Source: CAVXGU01 sp963761615 (GTDB taxonomy: Bacteria > Acidobacteriota > Vicinamibacteria > Vicinamibacterales > CAVVIG01). From it: a stretch of DNA of 64,000 nucleotides. A model generated the notes under the pieces. That model ran no database searches. It was not told the DNA's origin and saw only the letters and a list, made by a program, of their open reading frames with translations. The stretch is from NCBI GenBank assembly GCA_963761615.1, contig CAVXGU010000003.1:992001-1056000 (forward strand). Direction: 5' to 3'. Positions 24,345-31,553 of this stretch are shown in pieces; positions within the stretch are counted from its first letter, which is position 1; each line of letters begins with the position of its first letter. The translations under genes were made by a program, and so were the position numbers.

Positions 24345-25088
24345 TCACGCGCCACCCGTGACATCGATGAAGGCGCCGGTCGTGTACGAGGCGTCGTCCG
24401 AGAGCAGCCACAGGATCGCCCGCGCCACGTCGTCCGGGTGCCCGCCGCGCTTCATCGGCACCCGTGCCTTCACCCGATCGACGCGATTCGGCTCGCCGCC
24501 GCTCGCGTGCATCTCCGTGTAGATGAAGGCGGGGCGCACGGCGTTCACCCGGATGCCTTCTTCCGCCACCTCGCGCGCCAGTCCGATCGTCAGGGTGTCG
24601 ATCGCACCCTTCGACGCGGCATAGTCGACGTACTCGCCCGGCGATCCCAGCCGCGCTGCGCCGGACGAGACGTTGACGATGGCGCCGCCGCTTCCGCCGT
24701 GCCGGGTGGACATGCGCCGGACCGCTTCGCGTGCGCAGACGAACGCCCCCACGACATTGGTGGCGAAGATGCGCCGAAGACGCGCGGCATCCATCTGCTC
24801 GACGCGCATCTGCGTCTCCAGGATGCCGGCGTTGTTGACGAGCGCCGACAGCGGGCCGAGCGCGTCGGCCCGCTCGAACAGCCGCACCGCCTCGGCTTCC
24901 ACGGACACGTCGGCCTGGACGGCCATCGCACGGGCCCCTCCGCGCTCGATGGCGCGCACGACGTCGTCGGCGGCCTCGCGGTGCTGTCGGTAATTGACGC
25001 AGACGGCGTAGCCGCGGGCCCCCGCGAGACGCGCGGTCGCGGCGCCGATGCCCCGGCTGCCGCCGGTGATGAGGATGACCTTGTCCAC
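24345..25088 (-). CDS. SDR family oxidoreductase
   Basis: 247-residue classical short-chain dehydrogenase. The nucleotide-binding TGGSRGIG is at residues 8-15, NNAG follows near 89, the catalytic YAASK motif (YVDYAASKGAID) near 155, and the C-terminal FIDVTGGA near the end. The substrate is unknown. The start is the GTG at 25088, in frame with VILITGG. It follows the ABC-transporter ATPase by 27 nt on the minus strand and converges with the YeeE gene. Confidence 0.88.
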   Translation of the reverse strand: MDKVILITGGSRGIGAATARLAGARGYAVCVNYRQHREAADDVVRAIERGGARAMAVQADVSVEAEAVRLFERADALGPLSALVNNAGILETQMRVEQMDAARLRRIFATNVVGAFVCAREAVRRMSTRHGGSGGAIVNVSSGAARLGSPGEYVDYAASKGAIDTLTIGLAREVAEEGIRVNAVRPAFIYTEMHASGGEPNRVDRVKARVPMKRGGHPDDVARAILWLLSDDASYTTGAFIDVTGGA

Positions 25089-25115
25089 GGAGAATCCCGA
25101 CTCAGCCCCGCCACA

Positions 25116-25844
25116 TCATGGCACCAGGCCCCTCCGCGCGTCAGGGGTGAGCGTGCCTCCGGGCGAAACCTGCGCCCCGACGAGGCCGTCGCGGACGCGG
25201 AGCACGCGCGTCGCGGCGGCCCGTGCGAACTCCTCGTCGTGCGTGGCCACGACCACGGCGCGGCCCTGATCGGTCAGGCTCCGCACGAGCGCCGCGAGCT
25301 CGGCACGGCGATCCGCATCGAGCGACGCCGTGGGCTCGTCCATCAGGAGAAGCGGCGGATCGACGGCCAGTGCGCGTGCGATCGCGACGCGCTGGGCCTC
25401 ACCGCCCGACAGTTCCCGGGGCAGGGCACGAGCCCGGTGCTCGACCCCGAACGACGCCAGCAGCTCGAGGGCGCGGCGCTCGGCGTCCGCGAGCGGCACG
25501 CGCCGCGCGTGAACGGGCGCGAGGGCGACGTTGGTCAGGGCGGTGAGATGCTCGAAGAGGCAGTGGAACTGGAAGACCATCCCGACGGCGCGGCGCAGGC
25601 GCCGCTCGTCCGCGCCCCGGGGCAGCCCGCCCGGCTCGAGCACCGCGTCGCCGACCGTGATGCGTCCGGCCTGAAACGCCTCGAGGCCGACGACCGATCG
25701 GAGCACGGTGGTCTTGCCCGAGCCGGACGCGCCCATGAGCGCGACCACTTCTCCCGGCTCGACCGACAGCTCCACGCCGCGCAGGATCTCCCGGGCGGCG
25801 CGCCGCAGGCAGAGCCTCTCGATCCGCAGGACCGGCGCCCTCAT
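25116..25844 (-). CDS. ABC transporter ATPase, polar amino acid type
   Basis: 242 residues with Walker A GASGSGKTT, Q-loop MVFQFH, signature ELSGGEAQRVAIARAL, Walker B LLLMDEPTASLD and switch His in VVATHDEE. It resembles GlnQ/HisP-type ATPases and pairs with the fused binding protein-permease directly upstream, whose stop it overlaps. Together they form a compact two-gene importer. Confidence 0.92.
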   Translation of the reverse strand: MRAPVLRIERLCLRRAAREILRGVELSVEPGEVVALMGASGSGKTTVLRSVVGLEAFQAGRITVGDAVLEPGGLPRGADERRLRRAVGMVFQFHCLFEHLTALTNVALAPVHARRVPLADAERRALELLASFGVEHRARALPRELSGGEAQRVAIARALAVDPPLLLMDEPTASLDADRRAELAALVRSLTDQGRAVVVATHDEEFARAAATRVLRVRDGLVGAQVSPGGTLTPDARRGLVP

Positions 25845-27349
25845 GCCGTCGCCGCCTTCCAGCGGCGCTCCAGCTGTCGCGCCAGCGCGGCGAGCGGCAG
25901 CGACATGGCGAGATAGAGCCCCGCGCACAGGAGTCCCGGCACGACCCAGCTGCCGAGATTGGTCGCGAAGATCTGCGTCTGCTTGGTCAGCTCCATGACG
26001 GTCAGCACCGACACCAGCGAGGAGTCCTTGAGCAGCGCGATGAAGTCGTTGGTCATCGGCGCGAGCGCCAGCCGGAACGCCTGCGGACCGCGCACGAGCC
26101 TCAGGACCTGCCGCTCGCTGAGCCCCAGTGTCCGCGCGGCCTCCAGCTGCCCGGTCGGCACGGCTTCGAGCGCCCCCCGGTAGATCTCGCTCTCGTAGGC
26201 GGCGTAGTTGAGCGCGAGGCCCAGGAGTGCGGCGGCGAAGGCCGGCAAGCGAATCGCGGCGGCCAGGCCGTAGTAGAGCACGAAGAGCTGGAGCAGGATC
26301 GGCGTCCCCCGCATCAGCTCGACGTAGCCCGAGAGGGCGAGCTCGACCGGCCGGGCGCCGTACACACGCCCCGTCGCGATGAGGATCCCGAGCGCCACCG
26401 CGAGCGCCATCGACAGGCACGACAGGACGATGGTGACGCCGGCGGCGCGCAGGAGCGATGGCAGATACCGCCGTGCGGCTTCCCATCCGGAGACGGCCGC
26501 GATCGACGTCGACGCGTCGAGGCCGACGACGGGCGGTACCGGCTCGCCGGCGAGGAGGCGCGTGTAGAGTCCCGGCTGGTCGTCGTTCCAGACGTTCCAC
26601 TTCTTGAAGATCGCTTCGAGCGTGCCGTCCCGCATGGCGCCGAGCAGTACCTGGTTGATGCGATCGCGCAGCGCCGTGTTGGTGGGCGCCAGGATGGCGA
26701 CGTAGTGACCGGTCGCGACCGACGTCGGCTCGATCGTGAAGCCGTGCATCGTCCGTTGGCGCTTCTGTGCGAGGACGTTGTCGAGCAGCACGGCGTCCAG
26801 GCGGCCGAGCAGCAGGTCGCTGTACGGGTGCACGTCGTCGTCGTACGACAGGAGGCGGACGCCCTGGGTCCGCGAGGCCTGAAGGAGGAGCTCGTAGGCA
26901 ATCGTGCCGCTCAGCGTGCCGACGGGATGGCCCTCGAGGTCGGCGAGGGTGCGGAAGCGGCCGGCGTCCGCATCGCGGACGGCGAGCACCTCGCGGAACT
27001 CGTAGTAGGGAATGGTGGCCGCCATGGCCTTGCGGCGGGCGGGCGTGTCCTCGATCCCGCTCAATCCGATGTCGGCATCGCCGCGCGCGATGGACTGATC
27101 GAGCGACTGGAAGGTGATCTGCTCGAATTGCGCCGTGCGCCCGAGGCCGCGGGCGATGAGGTTCGCGATGTCCACGTCGAAGCCGGCGACCACGTCCGGG
27201 TTGTCGGGTTCGGCCTCGACGTAGGGCGCCCCGCCCTCGGCATCGCCGCCCCAGCGGAGCACGGGCGGCTGGGCGCTCTGCGCCGCGGCCGGCGTCGCGA
27301 TGGTGGCAGCGACCAGCAGGACCAGCAGCGTCGTGAGGTGATGGGTCAC
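25841..27349 (-). CDS. Fused substrate-binding protein and ABC permease, amino acid type
   Basis: 502 residues. A signal peptide is followed by an SBP family 3 domain (about 30-265: GFDVDIANLIARGLGR, then DADIGLSGIEDTPARRKAM, then VAILAPTNTALRDRIN). A HisM/GlnP-type permease follows with about five membrane segments, VELMRGTPILLQLFVLYYGL and the EAA loop EAARTLGLSERQVLRLV. Fusing receptor and channel is known in some glutamine-type importers. The GTG start at 27349 overlaps the methyltransferase stop (GTGA). The ligand is not predictable beyond a probable polar amino acid. Confidence 0.9.
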   Translation of the reverse strand: MTHHLTTLLVLLVAATIATPAAAQSAQPPVLRWGGDAEGGAPYVEAEPDNPDVVAGFDVDIANLIARGLGRTAQFEQITFQSLDQSIARGDADIGLSGIEDTPARRKAMAATIPYYEFREVLAVRDADAGRFRTLADLEGHPVGTLSGTIAYELLLQASRTQGVRLLSYDDDVHPYSDLLLGRLDAVLLDNVLAQKRQRTMHGFTIEPTSVATGHYVAILAPTNTALRDRINQVLLGAMRDGTLEAIFKKWNVWNDDQPGLYTRLLAGEPVPPVVGLDASTSIAAVSGWEAARRYLPSLLRAAGVTIVLSCLSMALAVALGILIATGRVYGARPVELALSGYVELMRGTPILLQLFVLYYGLAAAIRLPAFAAALLGLALNYAAYESEIYRGALEAVPTGQLEAARTLGLSERQVLRLVRGPQAFRLALAPMTNDFIALLKDSSLVSVLTVMELTKQTQIFATNLGSWVVPGLLCAGLYLAMSLPLAALARQLERRWKAATA

Positions 27350-28575
27350 CGGCGGGCGACGATCGCGTAGTCCGTGTAGGAGAAGAGCCGGGCGTTGAGC
27401 TTGTCGGCGTGGTCGTTCAGTGCGGTGACGAGCTCGGCCAGACCGGCGGCGGTCGCCGCCGTCGGATGGCTGGCGCGTGCCAGCCGGTCCTCCTCGCGCA
27501 CCGGCTCGCGGTAGTGCACGTCGACGCTCGTGAAGCCAGCCGCCTGGACGAGGTATCGCAGCGTTTCCGGGTGCAAGGGTCGCTGGTGGGTGAGGTCCCG
27601 GATGTAGCACTCGAAGAACGCGAGCCAGCAGGCGGGGTTGATCGTCTCGAGGACGAGCGGCGCGCCCTGGCGCATCTTCAGGTACGCGGTCTCCAGGAAG
27701 CGCAGCAGCCGCGCCGGCTCCAGGTGCTCGACGACCTGGATCGCCACCAGGCCCCCGAGGCTCCCGTCGGCTTGACGCTGGAGCCACGACACGGCCTCTC
27801 CCTGTTCGACGTCGAGGCCACGGCTGCGGCAGAGCTCGACCATCGCCGGGTTGACGTCGACGCCCCGCGCGCGCACGCCTGCCGCCTTCAGCTGCTCGAC
27901 GAGCTCGCCGCGGCCGCAGCCGATGTCCACGACGTCGGCGGCCGTCGCGAGGAGGGGCAGGTACGCGTCCACCCGCGCGCGAATCTCGTCCTGCGACCCG
28001 CGGACGCGATCCTGGAAGCCCACGTACGTCGGCGCGTCCAGGCTGCCTTGAAACGCCTCGGCGGCCGGCACGGCGGGCGTGCCCGCGGCGGCGGGGGCGG
28101 TGTGCGCCAGCCTCTCGAGGTCGCGCTTGAGGGCCACCAGCCGCTGCTCGGTGAGCGAGAGCCGCTCGCGGATCTCGTCGCCGCCGAGGCTGCGATCCTT
28201 GGTTTCGATGAAGGCCGTGATCGTCTGGAGGTACTGGACCAGCGTCGATTCGAAACCGGCCAGCGCCGCGAGCTCGCGCCGGACCGCGTCCACGAGCGCG
28301 GCGACTGCCAGGCGCGTCGCGCGCTCGCCCGCGAGGTTCCGGTCGAGATGCTCCGCGACTGTCTGATTGAACCGCCGCTGGGCGTCGAGCGGCGGACCGA
28401 CCAGCTGCCAGACGAGGGCGCGGAGGCGGCCCCTGAGCGAGCCGTCGACCGGAGGGGGGCCGCCGGGCAGGATGTCCCACGTCGTCCGCAGCGCCGGCAC
28501 GCGCGTCTCGTCGACGCCGGGGGGCGGAGCCGGCAGGTCGGGGACTGCGCGGATGGCGGTGTCGACGGCCGTCAA
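27346..28575 (-). CDS. SAM-dependent methyltransferase with coiled N terminus
   Basis: At least 409 residues. An N-terminal helical region (to about 150, ending in ERLSLTEQRLVALKRDLERL) precedes a class I methyltransferase domain with VVDIGCGRGELVEQLKAAG and AIQVVEHLEP. Such proteins often accompany glycan or LPS assembly genes, none of which are adjacent. The first standard codon is TTG at 28575. In-frame sequence upstream (RIEDLLARLERERLEADRAY) looks like real coding back to the hydrolase stop, so the true N terminus is probably near 28650 with an unusual or damaged start. Confidence 0.8.
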   Translation of the reverse strand: MTAVDTAIRAVPDLPAPPPGVDETRVPALRTTWDILPGGPPPVDGSLRGRLRALVWQLVGPPLDAQRRFNQTVAEHLDRNLAGERATRLAVAALVDAVRRELAALAGFESTLVQYLQTITAFIETKDRSLGGDEIRERLSLTEQRLVALKRDLERLAHTAPAAAGTPAVPAAEAFQGSLDAPTYVGFQDRVRGSQDEIRARVDAYLPLLATAADVVDIGCGRGELVEQLKAAGVRARGVDVNPAMVELCRSRGLDVEQGEAVSWLQRQADGSLGGLVAIQVVEHLEPARLLRFLETAYLKMRQGAPLVLETINPACWLAFFECYIRDLTHQRPLHPETLRYLVQAAGFTSVDVHYREPVREEDRLARASHPTAATAAGLAELVTALNDHADKLNARLFSYTDYAIVARR

Positions 28576-28650
28576 GGCGGCGTTGTACGCGCGATCCGCT
28601 TCGAGACGTTCCCGCTCCAGACGGGCGAGGAGATCCTCGATTCGGAGGGG

Positions 28651-29361
28651 TCACCCCTTGACGAACCACTCGAAGCCTTCGCGGACGAGCGGCGCCGGCG
28701 CGCCGTGGCCGCCGTCGTACTCGCGGTACGTCACGTCGTAGCCCTCGGACTGCAGCTTCGGCACGTACCGGCGGCTGGTCTGCTCGATCGGCATCTGCAC
28801 GTCCCTGGTGCCGTGCGCGATGAAGATCCTGGGCTTGCCCTGATACCGGAACGGCTGCATCAGGCCCTCGGAGAACACCATGATGTGATTGAACGTGTCT
28901 CCGTAGGCCAGGCCCATCGACAGCGCGTAGGACGCGCCGTCGGATACGCCGGACATGCCGACCCGCGTCTTGTCGAAGCCGAGCACCTCGGTCACCCAGC
29001 GGAACGCCATGCCCATGTACCGCGAGTCGTCGTCGAAGCCCGGTGCCGACTGGCCCCACGTGAGCGCACGCGAGTCCGGCGCCAGGACGATGACCTTGAA
29101 CTCCTCGCCGAGCTGGAACGTCGAACGGCTGTTGCGCCCCGAGCCGCCGAAGCCGTGAAGCCAGACGAGCACGGGGAGCTCGTCGCCCTTCTTGTACGAC
29201 ATCGGGACGTAGACCGTGCCGTCGCGGTCGGTGTCCGAGATGCCGAGCTGGCTCTGTCCGAGCGGGATGTCGTCCTGGGCGAAGAGGCGACGCGATCGCC
29301 CGCCGTACATCGCACCCACGGCGCCCGCGGCACCCAGCCTGAGGAACGTGCGTCGTTTCAT
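28651..29361 (-). CDS. Tat-exported alpha/beta hydrolase (esterase-like)
   Basis: 236 residues. A twin-arginine leader (KRRTFLRLGAAGAVGAM) indicates folded export. The alpha/beta hydrolase has oxyanion HGFGGSG, the nucleophile elbow GVSDG (Ser in GMSGVSDGASYA), Asp in HGTRDVQMP and His in DGGHGAP. It resembles feruloyl esterase or PHB-depolymerase-type hydrolases. It starts at the ATG at 29361. The stop is in the same frame as, and immediately before, the methyltransferase coding sequence. Confidence 0.83.
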   Translation of the reverse strand: MKRRTFLRLGAAGAVGAMYGGRSRRLFAQDDIPLGQSQLGISDTDRDGTVYVPMSYKKGDELPVLVWLHGFGGSGRNSRSTFQLGEEFKVIVLAPDSRALTWGQSAPGFDDDSRYMGMAFRWVTEVLGFDKTRVGMSGVSDGASYALSMGLAYGDTFNHIMVFSEGLMQPFRYQGKPRIFIAHGTRDVQMPIEQTSRRYVPKLQSEGYDVTYREYDGGHGAPAPLVREGFEWFVKG

Positions 29362-29438
29362 GTTGGCCTCGGAGACTCCCGTGACAGGGAGAACGTACCA
29401 CGGGGGCTGAAGGCGGACAAGGCTCCCGGCGCCGGCGT

Positions 29439-30602
29439 TTAGAGTCCCGATCCCGGCGTCTCGCGCCCGCTGAAGCGGCCGACGCGCAGGACGGCGGCGG
29501 CCGCCCAGGTCATCAGGGCGCCGGACACCGTCAGCAGCGCGCCGGACTTGGCCGCGTCGAGCAGCGGACCGCTCGGGAATGCCGCCACGGCGAAGAACAG
29601 CGCGACGGTGAAGCCGATCGCGGCCGCGCAGCCGACGACCACGAGATCCCGAACGGTCAGGCCCCGAGGCAGGTCGAACCCGCCGCGCCTGGCGGCGAGC
29701 GACGCAGCCACGATCCCGATCGGCTTGCCGGCCAGGACGGCCGCCAGGACGACCCCCGTGCCGAGGCCGACGCCGTTGAACGGCACCCCCGCATTGACCA
29801 GGCCGAAAGCCAGGAGGATGCCCTGTACCGGCACTTTCCACCAGTGCTCGAGCTGGTTCAACGTGTCCTGCAGGCGGGGCGCCTCGACGAACAGGCCGGG
29901 ATCGCGCCTCGCGTGGGGCAGGAACGGCACGATGGGCACGAGCGCCAGCGCGGGATGGAGACCGCCGCGGAACAGGGCGAGCCAGCAGACCCCGCCCGCG
30001 CCGAGGACGTACGGCCAGAACGTGAGCACCTTCGCGCGCCGGAGTCCCCACGCGATCGCCAGCGCGACGATGAACAGCGCCGCGAACTGGCCGAGTCGCA
30101 GCGGGCCGGCGGGATAGAACGCCGCCAGGATTACCAGCCCGAAGGCATCGTCGGCGATCGCGAGCAGCAGCAGGAAGGCGATGGCGGCGTGCCTGGGACC
30201 GAGGACGCCGCGGGCGACGAGATAGCTGAAGGCGATGTCGGTCGCGCACGGAATCGCCCAGCCACGCGCGAGCTCCGGCGCGCCGAGCAGGTGCACGAGC
30301 GCGATGTAGATGACCGCCGGCCCGAGCATGCCGCCCACCGCGGCGAGGATCGGCGTGGCGGCGCGGCGCGGCGAGTGCAGCGCGCCACCGGGCGCCATCG
30401 CCTCGACCACTTCCTTCATGGCCAGGGCGAAGAAGAACGCCATGCCGACGTCGTTCACGCCGAACTCGAGGGCGTGCGCGAGCGCCTCGTACGAATCGCG
30501 GCTGGTGTTCGCCCAGACGAGGCCGGCCACCGCGCCTGCGGGCAGCAGCAGCTGTTGATCGACGGCGGAGTTGAGGAGCTCGGCGGCCCGGCGTCGCCTC
30601 AT
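29439..30602 (-). CDS. nhaA: Na+/H+ antiporter NhaA
   Basis: 387-residue NhaA-type antiporter exchanging H+ for Na+ for pH and sodium homeostasis. The paired aspartates of the ion site are in AIADDAFGLVIL, with conserved VNDVGMAFFFALAMKEVVEA and WAIPCATDIAFSYLVARGVLG. The C-terminal helices end at GALMTWAAAAVLRV. Its ATG overlaps the stop of the UspE-like gene (ATGA), so the stress protein and antiporter are translated together. Confidence 0.93.
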   Translation of the reverse strand: MRRRRAAELLNSAVDQQLLLPAGAVAGLVWANTSRDSYEALAHALEFGVNDVGMAFFFALAMKEVVEAMAPGGALHSPRRAATPILAAVGGMLGPAVIYIALVHLLGAPELARGWAIPCATDIAFSYLVARGVLGPRHAAIAFLLLLAIADDAFGLVILAAFYPAGPLRLGQFAALFIVALAIAWGLRRAKVLTFWPYVLGAGGVCWLALFRGGLHPALALVPIVPFLPHARRDPGLFVEAPRLQDTLNQLEHWWKVPVQGILLAFGLVNAGVPFNGVGLGTGVVLAAVLAGKPIGIVAASLAARRGGFDLPRGLTVRDLVVVGCAAAIGFTVALFFAVAAFPSGPLLDAAKSGALLTVSGALMTWAAAAVLRVGRFSGRETPGSGL

Positions 30603-31516
30603 GGCGTCTCGAGGGGCGAGCGGAAGCCCTCCGGCTTCACCGCGAGGACCGACCCGCGCAGCCGCTGCAGCACGCGCTCGGCCGTGTTGCCCATCACGAG
30701 ACCCGCGATGCCCGTGCGAGCCACCGTGCCCATCACGACGAGGTCCGCGTGGTGCGCCGCGGCGTAGGCCGGAATGACGTCCTCTGCCTCGCCCTTCTCG
30801 AGCGCCAGGACACAGCCACCGAGGCGATCGCCGAAGGTGGCGACGAAGGCGCCGAAGTCGTCGCTGATCACGCGGTGCGCCTCGGCGACGAAGCGGGCCG
30901 CGTCCGCCTCGGACATGTAGCCGCGGATCGTGCGCTCGCCGAACGCGTCCCAGGCCTGCAGCACCGTGAGGCGCGCGCGTTCGTCCTGCGCCAGGTCGAG
31001 CGCGAGCTCGAGAATCCGGGCGTTCAGCCGCTGCTCGGCCGGGTCGTCCGGATTCGCGTGCACCGCGGCGAGGATCCGCTGCGGATGCGTGCGGCCCGCG
31101 GGTCCGACCAGCCAGACGGGGCACGGGCAGTGGCGCAGGAGCTCCATGTCGACGGCACCGAAGGGCTTCGCCGCGTCGCCGGAATCGCGGACGTGCGCTC
31201 GCACGACGAGGTCGTGCGCCCGGGCGAGGACCTCCCGCACGAGCGCGGTGGCCGGCCGGCCGCGCAGGACCCTGGTCTCGACGGCCACGCCTGGCGGCGC
31301 GGCAATGGCGGCGAGCGCTGCGCTGCGGTTCGCCACCAGTTCGCCCTCGATCGCCTCGGTGACGAATTCCCGCGCGGCCCCGGGCACCTCCGGGAGCACG
31401 TCGGCGATCGTGACGTGTGCGCCGCAGCGCGACGCGAGGTCGAACGCGCGATCGAGCGCCGGATGACGGGCGGCCAGCGGGTCGACGTCGACGAGGATGC
31501 GGCGGAACGTGGGCAT
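30599..31516 (-). CDS. Tandem universal stress protein, UspE-like
   Basis: 305 residues with two Usp folds (about 1-150 and 155-300). The second half has the ATP-binding-type loop VMGTVARTGIAGLVMGNTAE, the arrangement of E. coli UspE. The first half keeps the fold but has a weaker loop (VRAHVRDSGDAAKPFGAVD). It is immediately upstream of and overlaps nhaA, suggesting a stress-linked ion-homeostasis unit. Confidence 0.88.
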   Translation of the reverse strand: MPTFRRILVDVDPLAARHPALDRAFDLASRCGAHVTIADVLPEVPGAAREFVTEAIEGELVANRSAALAAIAAPPGVAVETRVLRGRPATALVREVLARAHDLVVRAHVRDSGDAAKPFGAVDMELLRHCPCPVWLVGPAGRTHPQRILAAVHANPDDPAEQRLNARILELALDLAQDERARLTVLQAWDAFGERTIRGYMSEADAARFVAEAHRVISDDFGAFVATFGDRLGGCVLALEKGEAEDVIPAYAAAHHADLVVMGTVARTGIAGLVMGNTAERVLQRLRGSVLAVKPEGFRSPLETP

Positions 31517-31553
31517 GCGCCCAGCATGTCACGACCGCGCCGTCAGGCCAACC

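Noticed and set aside
25841..29401. A single giant minus-strand protein covering transporter, methyltransferase and hydrolase
   Set aside because: Only its 3' end (binding protein-permease) is real. The upstream part is out of frame with the methyltransferase and hydrolase genes, which have their own motifs.
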